A stretch of DNA of 64,000 nt, taken from assembly GCA_036405135.1 (NCBI GenBank), contig DASWYF010000048.1, positions 124,001-188,000 of the forward strand, given 5' to 3'. Below the pieces are notes generated by a model. That model searched no databases, had not been told where the DNA came from, and was given only the letters and a program-made list of their open reading frames with translations. This DNA comes from Verrucomicrobiia bacterium (lineage in GTDB: Bacteria; Verrucomicrobiota; Verrucomicrobiia; Limisphaerales; JAEYXS01). This document shows, one piece after another, positions 27,689-36,577 of the stretch. Position 1 is the stretch's first letter. The number at the start of each line of letters is the position of its first letter. Position numbers and translations under genes: made by a program.

Positions 27689-30460
27689 ATGCCGCGTAAG
27701 GATTCGGAAGAAAATAGCAACAAAGGCCACGGTTTAAACGATGTCATCGGCATCGTGCTCATCGGCGTGGCCGCGCTGCTGTTCCTTTCTCTTTTCTCCC
27801 ATCATCCGGCGGACCTGAATAAAGAGCCCGCTCCCGAGGTGATCCATAACTGGATCGGTACCATCGGCGCTCATCTGGCTAATGCTGTATTTTTTATCTT
27901 CGGTGCGGCCGGATATTTGGTCCCCTGTTTTTTGCTGCTTTACGGGTTGGCGCAATTCATCAGTTCGTTCGAACATCTGAATCGCCGTTGGGGTTGGGCG
28001 ATCGTGATGATCATCATCACGATGGAGGCGTTTCATCTGTATGGCAGCACGTTGGAAACGTTGCGCAAGACGTTGAATGCTCCTAGCGCAGGGGGCTTGA
28101 TGGGCATGACCCTAGACAAGTATGCCTTTTCCTATTTCGGCACAGCGGGGGCTACCATTATCCTGCTCATCCTCTACCTCATCGGCCTGCTTTACCTGAC
28201 GAATCATAGCTTCAAGGAACTGCTCGTGATGGCGCGGGAGATGAAGCCCAGCTTTGCCGGTACGGGTGCCGATGGTGGACTGGCTACAGGCAAGCCTGAC
28301 CTGGCGGAGAAGGAATTGGAGAAGAAAGCGCGTGAACTGGAGAAGCAAGCCAAGAAGTTGAAGGAGGAGATGGCGCGTGAGGAGAAGGGGCGGAAAGCTG
28401 AAATCGATGATGAGGAAGAAACAGAGAAGAAGCCTCTTTTGGGCGCGGATCTTCAGCCGGTACCTGAACCGACGGTTCGCGATTTGAGCGTGCCTGTGGC
28501 GCGTCAGCCGGAAGAACCAGCGGCTCCAGCCAAGCGTGGCAAAGGTAAAGCCGCGGCTTCCACACCTGAGCCGGCGATGATGGAGGTCGGGGATGTTATC
28601 AAAGCGGGCGAGATTCCCGCCGCTACGCTTTCCGATATTCTGGGCACGAAGAACAAATCGAAAACCGAAGAGTGGTCACCTTCTGCAAATCAATCTGAGC
28701 CCGTCGTGGCAGAAGTTCGCGCCATGGAAGTGGCGGAGGACAGCGCCGCATCGCTCAAGCCATTGCCAGAAGTAGATGAGCCTTTGCCCGTCCTGCCCAA
28801 GCCCAAGCCGGGACCGAAGAAGCCCAAGCCTATCACCGTGGCTTCCGTGCCGATGATTGGCAACTACCAGTTGCCGCCGATGGATTTCTTCCAGTATCCG
28901 GACACGACGTTGAAGCCTACGGAGTCGAAGGAAGAGCTGATGGCCAACGCCCGCCTCATGCAGGGCACGTTGTCGCAATTCGGCATCGACGTGCAGCTCG
29001 GCGACATCACGAAGGGCCCCACGATCACGCGTTACGAGTTGCATCCCGCACCGGGCGTGAAGCTGGAAAAGATCGCAAACCTGAACAACAACATCGCGGC
29101 TGCGTTGAAGGCGGAGCGTATCAATATTTTGGCGCCTGTGCCGGGCAAGAGTTCCGTGGGTGTGGAAGTGCCGAACGCGGTAAAGACGAAGGTCATCATG
29201 CGTGACCTGCTGGAATCTTCCGAATGGAAGAACAGCAAGGCGCGCATCCCGCTCGCGCTGGGCAAGGACGTGTATGGCAATCCGATCATCGCGGACCTCG
29301 CGGAGATGCCGCACTTGCTCATCGCTGGTAGCACGGGCTCCGGCAAATCCGTTTGCATCAATTCCATCGTCGCCTCGTTGCTCTACAAGTTTGGTCCGGA
29401 CCAGTTGCGCTTCGTGATGATCGACCCGAAGGTCGTCGAGTTGCAGCAATACAATGTGTTGCCGCACTTGGTCGTGCCTGTCGTCACCGATCCTAAGAAG
29501 GTGATCTTGGCCCTGCGCTGGGTGGTGAACGAGATGGAGAAGCGCTACCAGATCTTTGCGAAGGTCGGCGTGCGCAACATCAAATCGTTTAACGATCGCC
29601 CGAAGGACAAGCCGAAGCCCACGTCCAATGAAATGGAATTGCCGCTGACGGCCACCAAGGAACGGGTGGAAGCGGGTGCGGAAGGGTTCGCGGTGGAGCT
29701 GGATGAAGAGATCGTGGTGCCGCGTGAGGATGACATCATCATCCCGGAGAAGCTCAGCTACATCGTGGTGATCATCGATGAATTGGCGGACCTCATGCTC
29801 GTGGCTCCGGCAGATGTGGAAATGGCCATCGCCCGCATCACGCAGATGGCGCGTGCGGCTGGTATCCATTGCATCGTCGCGACACAACGTCCTTCCGTGG
29901 ACGTCATCACGGGCGTGATCAAGGCGAACATCCCGGCGCGTATCGCCTTCCAAGTGGCCTCTCGCGTGGACTCACGCACGATTCTGGATGCGATGGGCGC
30001 GCACAATCTGCTGGGCAAAGGTGACATGCTTTACCTCCCGCCGGGTTCCGCGAAACTTATCCGTGCGCAAGGCGTACTCATCACAGATCAGGAGCTCCAG
30101 TGCGCGGTGGACTTCATCGCTGCGCAGGCGAAGCCGAGTTACGAGATGGAGATCCATCAACAGCTTCAGAAACCGGTCAGCAGTCTCGATGGCGGTGGTG
30201 GCGGAGGCGGTGGTGGTGGCGGTAGTGATGAGGATGAAGATATCATCGAGCAATGCATCGAGGTCATCCGCAGTGAACAGAAGGCCAGCGTGTCATTGTT
30301 GCAACGGCGCTTGCGCCTCGGTTACACGCGTGCCGCGCGCATCATGGATGAGCTCGAGGATCGTGGTATCGTAGGGCCGAGCAAGGGTGCAGAGCCGCGG
30401 GATATCTTGATCGATCTGGACGGTGGTGGCGCGGATGGTGCGGGGCAGCATTCGGTGTAA
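27689..30460 (+). CDS. ftsK: DNA translocase FtsK/SpoIIIE
   Basis: This is the chromosome-segregation motor at the division septum. The N-terminus has four or five membrane segments (to about residue 175), followed by a charged and proline-rich linker (about 190-390). The motor domain holds Walker A GSTGSGKS (about 547-554) and Walker B VVIIDELADL (about 693). After it comes a run of eleven glycines (about 833-843). The C-terminal winged-helix gamma domain (LLQRRLRLGYTRAARIMDELE) binds polarity sequences. At 923 residues it is a normal length. It stands alone between a terminator and a repeat. The glycine run is unusual but lies exactly at a linker. Confidence 0.95.
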   Translation: MPRKDSEENSNKGHGLNDVIGIVLIGVAALLFLSLFSHHPADLNKEPAPEVIHNWIGTIGAHLANAVFFIFGAAGYLVPCFLLLYGLAQFISSFEHLNRRWGWAIVMIIITMEAFHLYGSTLETLRKTLNAPSAGGLMGMTLDKYAFSYFGTAGATIILLILYLIGLLYLTNHSFKELLVMAREMKPSFAGTGADGGLATGKPDLAEKELEKKARELEKQAKKLKEEMAREEKGRKAEIDDEEETEKKPLLGADLQPVPEPTVRDLSVPVARQPEEPAAPAKRGKGKAAASTPEPAMMEVGDVIKAGEIPAATLSDILGTKNKSKTEEWSPSANQSEPVVAEVRAMEVAEDSAASLKPLPEVDEPLPVLPKPKPGPKKPKPITVASVPMIGNYQLPPMDFFQYPDTTLKPTESKEELMANARLMQGTLSQFGIDVQLGDITKGPTITRYELHPAPGVKLEKIANLNNNIAAALKAERINILAPVPGKSSVGVEVPNAVKTKVIMRDLLESSEWKNSKARIPLALGKDVYGNPIIADLAEMPHLLIAGSTGSGKSVCINSIVASLLYKFGPDQLRFVMIDPKVVELQQYNVLPHLVVPVVTDPKKVILALRWVVNEMEKRYQIFAKVGVRNIKSFNDRPKDKPKPTSNEMELPLTATKERVEAGAEGFAVELDEEIVVPREDDIIIPEKLSYIVVIIDELADLMLVAPADVEMAIARITQMARAAGIHCIVATQRPSVDVITGVIKANIPARIAFQVASRVDSRTILDAMGAHNLLGKGDMLYLPPGSAKLIRAQGVLITDQELQCAVDFIAAQAKPSYEMEIHQQLQKPVSSLDGGGGGGGGGGGSDEDEDIIEQCIEVIRSEQKASVSLLQRRLRLGYTRAARIMDELEDRGIVGPSKGAEPRDILIDLDGGGADGAGQHSV

Positions 30461-30492
30461 GAAAAAACATCTGCCGTACAATTTTCAAAACC

Positions 30493-30558
30493 GTAGCCGC
30501 AGACATTAGTCTGCGCATGCTTCCCGAAAAGTAAGCGCCGACTAATGTCGGCGACTAC
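30493..30558. repeat. double-palindrome repeat element
   Basis: Two 24-bp arms (30493-30516 and 30535-30558) are inverted copies that match at 21 of 24 bases. Each arm also contains its own small hairpin: GCAGAC-ATTA-GTCTGC in the left arm and GCCGAC-TAAT-GTCGGC in the right arm. The whole could fold as one long stem or as two hairpins. It lies between ftsK and the FAD oxidoreductase gene. Confidence 0.7.
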
Positions 30559-30576
30559 GAACAGTAACAAGTTTTT

Positions 30577-31767
30577 GTGGATACGTATCGTTGTGACATT
30601 TTGATCGTGGGTGGCGGCATTGCTGGCCTTTGGACGGCGAACCGGCTGCTGCAAGGGGGCTGGAATGTTTGGTTGCTGGAAACGTCCGCTCTCGGTGCGG
30701 CACAGACGCTGGCTTCGCAAGGCATCATGCACAGCGGCGTGAAGTACGGCATCGATGGCAGCAATCGCGAGATCGCCCAGCAGTTGAAAACCTTGCCGCC
30801 GCGCTGGATGGATTGCTTGGCGGGTAAAGGAGAACTGGATTTGAGCAGTGTGAAGGTGCTTTCTCCGAACCAATACCTTTGGTCACGCGATCGCTTGGTG
30901 GGTGGATTTACTTCCTCAATGGCGGGCAAAGCGATGCAGGGTGAAGTGGAAGATGTGCCTAAGGAACGCTGGCCGGAGATGTTGAAGGCGAATCCTCCGA
31001 GCGGTTCTCTCTATGCGGTGAAGGAAGCGATCCTCGATATCCAAACGGTGGTGCAAGGTTTGATGCAACCGTTGAAGGGGCGGACCATCACAGGGCAGAT
31101 CCAGAAGTTTCATGCGGGTGAAAATGGCGTCACTGCTCTGGAAGTGAATGTTTCGGGTGGAAAGACGGTGAAGCTGGAAGCAAGCGCGTTTGTGTTCACG
31201 GCGGGTGAAGGGAATGAGCAAGCGGCGCAAGCGCTCGGTTTTGGATTGGAGTTCACGCAGCGAAGGCCTTTGCGAATGGTGTTGGCGAAGGGCTTGGCAC
31301 AGCCAGTGTATGGGCATTGTGTCACCACGAGTCCGAAGCCGCGTGCCACCATCACCTCGCATCCGCATGAAGGAAAATGGGTGTGGTATCTCGGTGGCGA
31401 AATCGCCGAGAAGGGCGCGCAGATGAATGACGAAGACACGCTCAAGCGCGCTAAGTCAGAGATGGAGAGCATTTTCCCTTCGGTGAATTGGGATGAAGTC
31501 GAGTGGGCGTGCTTTGCGATCGATCGCGCAGAGCCGCGTGATCCGAAGGGGCAACTGCCGCCGGAGCCGCGATTGCTGACGAAGGGTAGCAGTATCATCG
31601 CGTGGCCGACGAAGCTGGTTTACGCACCGTTGCTGGCGGATAAAGTGATCGCAGCGATGGAAAGTCAGGGCATTGAAAAAACTGCCACGACAGCATCACT
31701 GGATTTGCCTGCGGCGGAGATCGGCAAGCTGCCGTGGCAGCAGAATCTTTCATGGAGGCGCGTGTGA
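30577..31767 (+). CDS. FAD-dependent oxidoreductase (DAO family)
   Basis: The 396-residue protein opens with a dinucleotide-binding motif (CDILIVGGGIAGLWTA) and a TLASQGIMHSGVKYG segment that resembles the glycine/D-amino-acid/glycerol-3-phosphate oxidase group. The start is GTG at 30577. There is no signal peptide, so it should be cytoplasmic. It shares a 4-bp or 16-bp overlap with the aldo/keto reductase that follows, depending on that gene's start, so the two probably act on one pathway. The substrate is not identifiable. Confidence 0.82.
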   Translation: MDTYRCDILIVGGGIAGLWTANRLLQGGWNVWLLETSALGAAQTLASQGIMHSGVKYGIDGSNREIAQQLKTLPPRWMDCLAGKGELDLSSVKVLSPNQYLWSRDRLVGGFTSSMAGKAMQGEVEDVPKERWPEMLKANPPSGSLYAVKEAILDIQTVVQGLMQPLKGRTITGQIQKFHAGENGVTALEVNVSGGKTVKLEASAFVFTAGEGNEQAAQALGFGLEFTQRRPLRMVLAKGLAQPVYGHCVTTSPKPRATITSHPHEGKWVWYLGGEIAEKGAQMNDEDTLKRAKSEMESIFPSVNWDEVEWACFAIDRAEPRDPKGQLPPEPRLLTKGSSIIAWPTKLVYAPLLADKVIAAMESQGIEKTATTASLDLPAAEIGKLPWQQNLSWRRV

Positions 31768-32564
31768 GCAAGGTGCCGCAACGTCAGTTCGGGAAATTGG
31801 ATTTGCATGGCAGTGTCATCGGTCTTGGCACGGTGAAATGGGGGCGTAACCAGAAGGTGAAGTACGCGCCGTTTGAGTTGCCCGCCGATGAAGCCTTGAT
31901 GCAATTGCTGGATGCGGCGGAAGCGCTCGGCATAAATGTCATCGATACCGCGCCCGCCTACGGCATTTCCGAAGAGCGCGTAGGCAAGTTGCTGCAAGGG
32001 CGACGGGAGCGATATCTGCTGATGAGCAAGGTGGGTGAGGAATTCACGAATGGTGAATCGCATTACGAATTCACAGTTGAAAGTGTGGAACGAAGCATCA
32101 CGCGGAGCTTGAAACGCTTGCATACGGATCGGCTGGACTTGGTGATGTTGCATTGCCAGCCGGATGACATGAGCGCCATCACGGGTTCACCGGCGTTGGA
32201 GACGTTGGCTAAACTCAAGACGAAGGGGTTGCTGCGTTACTACGGTGTTTCTTCCATGACGTTAGAGGGCGGCTTGAAAGCGTTGGAACTGAGCGATGCG
32301 GTGATGGTGGCATGGAATTTCGAGTATCGTGCGCAGGAAGAAGTCATCCGTCAGGCAGGCAAGCAAGGCAAAGCGGCGTTGCTGAAACGAGCCTTGCTTT
32401 CAGGAAATCTGCATCAGGCGAGCACGGGGAAAAATCTGGTGGAGACGTGTGTGCATGAGGCGCTGAATTTGCCGGAGGTTTCATCGCTCATCGCGGGGAC
32501 GATCAATGTGGCGCATCTGCGGGAAAATGCAGAGGCGGCGATTAGTTGGCCTGGTAAGGTTTGA
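31752..32564 (+). CDS. aldo/keto reductase family protein
   Basis: The protein of about 270 residues belongs to the aldo/keto reductase family. VIDTAPAYG carries the Asp and Tyr, LLMSKVGE the Lys, and LVMLHCQPDD the His of the catalytic tetrad. It is somewhat short at the C-terminus compared with 300-330-residue relatives. The ATG at 31752 overlaps the FAD-oxidoreductase gene; a GTG at 31764 overlapping the stop (GTGA) is the alternative. Coupled translation suggests joint action on an alcohol or carbonyl substrate. It ends one base from the convergent esterase gene. Confidence 0.85.
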   Translation: MEARVSKVPQRQFGKLDLHGSVIGLGTVKWGRNQKVKYAPFELPADEALMQLLDAAEALGINVIDTAPAYGISEERVGKLLQGRRERYLLMSKVGEEFTNGESHYEFTVESVERSITRSLKRLHTDRLDLVMLHCQPDDMSAITGSPALETLAKLKTKGLLRYYGVSSMTLEGGLKALELSDAVMVAWNFEYRAQEEVIRQAGKQGKAALLKRALLSGNLHQASTGKNLVETCVHEALNLPEVSSLIAGTINVAHLRENAEAAISWPGKV

Positions 32565-32565
32565 A

Positions 32566-33408
32566 TTACTCTGTCGGTTCTTCGAGACGCATATCCGCCT
32601 GAAAGAATTTTACGACGGCTAGAGGCACATTGTCAGGGACTTCGTGTCCTCCCGGATGCACCAGTGCGAGCACCGGTGTGCCCGTCTTGGAACGATAGAG
32701 TTTTCCTTGGCGGCCCCATTGGCGGCCTGGCCCCTCGCATCCGTTCAACTTGCGCAAGCCCTCTACAGCTTCCATCTGATTATCGTATTTCACCAAAGCA
32801 TCCTTGAGTCCGGAGATGCTCAACACGGGTTTGGGCTTGAGCTGGGGAATCATCCGGTTTGCGTTAGGCGCCGCCGCCGGAGCGACCGCCGCGAGCTTGT
32901 CTCCGCGTGCCGCCCACAACACATAAGTGAATCCGCCACCGTTGGAAAAACCGGTCACATAGATATGCTTTTCATCCGCTTTGCCGGATTTGACCAACCG
33001 GTTCAGCACAGCGTCAAAGAATTTGAGATCACGATCGCCGTAATCGCCCGGCTTGTTCTGCCAGCCGGGCTTCTTGCCCTCGGGGTCTCCGGCAGAAGCC
33101 GTCGCCAATCCTTGCATATGTACAGAGATCGCCTCCGGCCAGTTCTTCGGCATGGTGAACTGCTCCAACGCCCGCTGAGATGAACCGCCATGCCCGTGGA
33201 ACACGAACACCACGGGAGCTGGAGCTTTCGAAGCTCCGGCAGGGATAAAGATGACTGCTTCACGGGCCACACCTTCGATGGTGAAAATCTCGCGATGAAA
33301 GAACTGGCGCATCCCTCCCTTCTCTGCCGACCACGCTGCATGAGTGAAGAAACACGCAGTCAGGAATAAAATCCTGAATGTAAAAGGCAAAAACCGGGTG
33401 AATATCAT
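32566..33408 (-). CDS. secreted alpha/beta hydrolase, PHB-depolymerase/feruloyl-esterase-like
   Basis: A signal peptide follows the ATG at 33408. After it comes a strand PVVFVFHGHGG (oxyanion region) and a nucleophile elbow GFSNGGG, typical of esterase family 1 (LpqC/poly(3-hydroxybutyrate) depolymerase, feruloyl esterase). LVHPGGHEVP near the end offers the catalytic histidine. At about 280 residues its size is normal. The protein is likely secreted and hydrolyses ester bonds of plant or polyester material; the exact substrate is unknown. It is monocistronic. Confidence 0.82.
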   Translation of the reverse strand: MIFTRFLPFTFRILFLTACFFTHAAWSAEKGGMRQFFHREIFTIEGVAREAVIFIPAGASKAPAPVVFVFHGHGGSSQRALEQFTMPKNWPEAISVHMQGLATASAGDPEGKKPGWQNKPGDYGDRDLKFFDAVLNRLVKSGKADEKHIYVTGFSNGGGFTYVLWAARGDKLAAVAPAAAPNANRMIPQLKPKPVLSISGLKDALVKYDNQMEAVEGLRKLNGCEGPGRQWGRQGKLYRSKTGTPVLALVHPGGHEVPDNVPLAVVKFFQADMRLEEPTE

Positions 33409-33572
33409 ATAGCCCTGCCCGGCGGAAGACCAAGACACCCGACGGGTAGTTTTAGGATGGAAGCACTTTTAAACGGCTTGGGCAATATGGAATCCCGCCG
33501 CTTCGGGCGGAACAGCTTTTAAGCATTAGCGGAGTGCAACACATCTCGGGAGGCAATCGGCGACCTCCACGA

Positions 33573-35327
33573 TCATTTCGTGCGGGCTTCAAGGAAGGTT
33601 TTCAGCTCTTGCGCAGCTTTGCCGCCGAAGCCGGGGACTTCGGCGATCTGTTCCAAGGTCGCCATACGAAGACGTTGCACGGAACCGAATTTCTTTAATA
33701 GAGCGGACTTACGGGCCTGACCGATACCGGGGAATTCATCCAGAATACTCTCGGAGATCTTCTTGATACGAAGCTGGGCGTTGTAAGTGTTCGCGAAGCG
33801 GTGGGATTCATCGCGCACGCGTTGCAGTAATTTCAACGCCCCTGTGTCGTGGCTCAAGCGCAACGGTTCGGAAATGCCGGGGCGATAAATCTCTTCGTAT
33901 TCCTTCGCGAGACCGATGATGGGGATGCCTTGCAGGCCGAGTTTGGCGAGTTCTTCACAGGCGGCGTTGAGCTGGCCTTTGCCGCCGTCGATTAGGATAA
34001 GGTCGGGAAGTTTCGCTTTGCTAGGTGGCTTGGGCACCCACGGGGCGTTGAGTTCTTCCGATGGCTCGAGAGGTTGAACATCCGCTTCGGCAGATCCATT
34101 TTCAGCAGGAGTTTCCGGCGACAGGATTGGTGGTTCGCCAGTGGAACGCACAGCCGCGGCATCTTGGTTTTTCTTCGCGCGTTTGCCCTGCCAGGCATCG
34201 CTAACGTCGTCTACGGCGCGTTGGATCTCGTCTTTGCTCGCGCCTCCGCCGGTGTCGGGTGTTTTTTCTTCGGCAGGGAGCGGTTCGCCTTTGATCTCTT
34301 TCAGCAGACGCGAGTATCGGCGCTGGATCGTTTCGGCCATGCAGGCGAAGTCGTTTTGTTCCGTCACCGTCTTCATCTTGAAGCGACGGTAGTTCGAGCG
34401 ATCGGGGCGTCCGTGCCAGAAGCTCACCATGGAAGATACCATGAATGTGCCGCTGATGTTCGAGATGTCGTAGCCCTCGATGCGCTCCGGTGCCTTGGCA
34501 AGGCCGAGGAGGCGGCCCAGCTCGCGCATGTCCGCTTCGGGATTGATGGCTACGGGCAGCTTGTAAGGGATGCGCTCGAACTTCTCGGTCTTCTGAGTGG
34601 TGCGTTTGAGATCGGCGATGAGATCGCGCAACTGCGCGGCCTTCTCGAAATCCAATTTAACGGCTGCATGCTTCATCTCCTTTTCCAGCTCGCCCAACAT
34701 CTCGTGACATTGGCCGTCAAGGAAGTCACAACCCGCAGTGACTTGGAGGAGATATTGTTCGCGCGTGACGTTGCCAATGCACGGTGCAGTGCAAACTTTC
34801 AGGTGGCCGAAGAGGCAATGCTTGTAATCAGATTCATTCGGCGTGAGCGGACGGCAGCCGCGCAGATTGAATTTATGACGGACGAGATTGAGCGTGCGCC
34901 GCATGGCTCCTGAGTTCGGGAAGGGGCCGAAGTAGCGCGCGCCATCATCATGTTTCTGGCGCGTGAGCGTGAAGCGCGGGATGGGATCGTTCAGGTTCAC
35001 CTTCAGCATGATGAACTGTTTGTCATCGCGGAAGCTGATGTTGTAGCGCGGATGAAATTCCTTGATCAGCTTGCTCTCGAGCAGCAGCGCCTCGGGCTCG
35101 CTCTTCACGATGTGCGTATCGAAATCGTGGATGGCATCGACGAGCGCATTGAATTTTAAATCCCAGCCCATGCGGCGTGAGGGATGGAAATACTGGCTCA
35201 CGCGTTTGCGGAGATCGCGCGCTTTGCCCACATAGATCACCGTGCCGAAACGGTCCTTCATCAGGTACACACCCGGTTTATGGGTGACCTGGCTCAGTTT
35301 GTTCCGTATGTGATCCGTAACGGGCAC
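33573..35327 (-). CDS. uvrC: excinuclease ABC subunit C, with a long internal insertion
   Basis: This is the dual-incision nuclease of nucleotide-excision repair. The N-terminal GIY-YIG domain (GVYLMKDRFGTVIYVGKARDL) is intact, followed by a UVR helix (KLDFEKAAQLRDLI). The C-terminal RNase-H-like nuclease has GYDISNISG and LPDLILIDGGKGQL, and helix-hairpin-helix repeats end the protein. Between the RRYSRLLKE helix and LPDLILIDGG lies an insertion of about 90 residues (about 345-435) rich in Pro, Glu and Ala, absent from typical UvrC as I know it. The start is a GTG at 35327. Confidence 0.94.
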   Translation of the reverse strand: MPVTDHIRNKLSQVTHKPGVYLMKDRFGTVIYVGKARDLRKRVSQYFHPSRRMGWDLKFNALVDAIHDFDTHIVKSEPEALLLESKLIKEFHPRYNISFRDDKQFIMLKVNLNDPIPRFTLTRQKHDDGARYFGPFPNSGAMRRTLNLVRHKFNLRGCRPLTPNESDYKHCLFGHLKVCTAPCIGNVTREQYLLQVTAGCDFLDGQCHEMLGELEKEMKHAAVKLDFEKAAQLRDLIADLKRTTQKTEKFERIPYKLPVAINPEADMRELGRLLGLAKAPERIEGYDISNISGTFMVSSMVSFWHGRPDRSNYRRFKMKTVTEQNDFACMAETIQRRYSRLLKEIKGEPLPAEEKTPDTGGGASKDEIQRAVDDVSDAWQGKRAKKNQDAAAVRSTGEPPILSPETPAENGSAEADVQPLEPSEELNAPWVPKPPSKAKLPDLILIDGGKGQLNAACEELAKLGLQGIPIIGLAKEYEEIYRPGISEPLRLSHDTGALKLLQRVRDESHRFANTYNAQLRIKKISESILDEFPGIGQARKSALLKKFGSVQRLRMATLEQIAEVPGFGGKAAQELKTFLEARTK

Positions 35328-35373
35328 AGGGATAGTTTACTGGATGGGCGCGGATGTGCAAATGGCGGAATGC

Positions 35374-35952
35374 TCAACGATCAGAAGCGAACGGGATATC
35401 ATTGGTAGCCACCGTTACCTTGCCCGGAAAGACATTGGTCTGATACATGCGCAAGCGGGTATAAGCGGCGGGCGGATCGGTGAACTCGAAGATGATCTGT
35501 TCATCCGTCAACCGGTTGGCGCCGGATGTGCCGACATTGATGGAATGAAAATTCACCACCCGTTGTAGACCGAAGTGCTCCTGTCCGGAAGCGGTGATCA
35601 GACTCAGCGAAAAACTCCCGTTCAAGTAACGCCGCTGTTGGAGATCATCCTCCGTGATCGGTTTGTTCAGCAGAACACCCAGCGAGTTCGTGCTGAGCGC
35701 AACGTGTATATACTGATAAGTTTTGAAGCGTGCAGGGACATGGTTTTTAAAAATCTGGTAGAATGCCATTTGTTGACGGTCCCCCATGTGGAAAACCAGA
35801 TTGCTGCCGCGGACCGATTCGATCACCTCAAAATGGCCGCCGCCAGTCAGGGGGAATGTCGGTAATGGTTGATATGAAAAGGCGAACAACACGAGGATGC
35901 CCAACAGTAAAAGTGAGCCACCAATGATAAGATGTCTTTTGGTGTTGGGCAT
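35374..35952 (-). CDS. hypothetical membrane-anchored protein, second of a tandem pair
   Basis: The 192-residue protein has one N-terminal membrane segment (residues 8-27) followed by a beta-rich soluble region with no cysteines or enzyme motifs that I recognise. It follows its upstream neighbour by 3 bp. Both share the order anchor, GGHFEVIES/DGSTLTVVD strand, charged turn, and C-terminal strand pair. That points to an old tandem duplication, but residue identity is low. Function is unknown. The composition looks more AT-rich than that of the flanking uvrC gene. Confidence 0.7.
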   Translation of the reverse strand: MPNTKRHLIIGGSLLLLGILVLFAFSYQPLPTFPLTGGGHFEVIESVRGSNLVFHMGDRQQMAFYQIFKNHVPARFKTYQYIHVALSTNSLGVLLNKPITEDDLQQRRYLNGSFSLSLITASGQEHFGLQRVVNFHSINVGTSGANRLTDEQIIFEFTDPPAAYTRLRMYQTNVFPGKVTVATNDIPFASDR

Positions 35953-35955
35953 GGA

Positions 35956-36480
35956 TTACTTTTTCAACCGCAGCTCGTTCGTGCGGTTCATCAGATAAAA
36001 GCGCAACGTTGGTTCAGGTCCCAAGGGAACCTGAATAACGCATACCATGAACTCTCCTGTTCCGCCCGTGAATCCTTTCATTTGGCCCGAAAACAGATGT
36101 TGGGCCGGATGTTCTTTCCCTTGAGAATCAATGGCCACAATTTGGTTGTTCAAAAGCATGTTGACCAAAGGTGAATTGGCCGGGCCAGTCCGATACCATG
36201 AAATCGTGGAATTATTCGTCGCATCCATGAATCCGGCGTTAAGATGTTTTTGGAGCTCGGTGTCTTTCACCAGCGGCATGAGCGCCTTTTTCCATGGCGC
36301 ACCTATGAACAGCTTTTCGTTCGGGCTTGTCGTGAAATCCACCACTGTCAGAGTAGAACCGTCGTCCAAAGTTATGGCAGGTTCGTTACTCTGGTGAAGA
36401 AAAACCCAACCTCCGATTGCGATGAGCCCCAGCGTAGTCAATGCGATCGCAAGATAACGGCGGGATTTGGGGCTTGGCAT
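35956..36480 (-). CDS. hypothetical membrane-anchored protein, first of a tandem pair
   Basis: The protein of about 174 residues has a basic N-terminus, one membrane segment (about 10-28) and a soluble region without recognisable motifs. The ATG at 36480 is preferred because it places a short basic stretch right before the membrane segment; the frame is open further upstream. With the next gene it forms a two-gene operon of similar architecture. No function can be given. Confidence 0.7.
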   Translation of the reverse strand: MPSPKSRRYLAIALTTLGLIAIGGWVFLHQSNEPAITLDDGSTLTVVDFTTSPNEKLFIGAPWKKALMPLVKDTELQKHLNAGFMDATNNSTISWYRTGPANSPLVNMLLNNQIVAIDSQGKEHPAQHLFSGQMKGFTGGTGEFMVCVIQVPLGPEPTLRFYLMNRTNELRLKK

Positions 36481-36577
36481 CGCCAGACTTCTAGCAAACC
36501 GGGCAGCATTTGAAAAGCCCGTGAGAGATTTCAGATGACACTGCATTCCTGCCCAAGTTAGATAGGGATGATCACCT

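Noticed and set aside
28676-29953. 425-residue open frame opposite ftsK
   Set aside because: It is antisense to the FtsK motor domain, is rich in His, Arg and Asp, and has no domain pattern.
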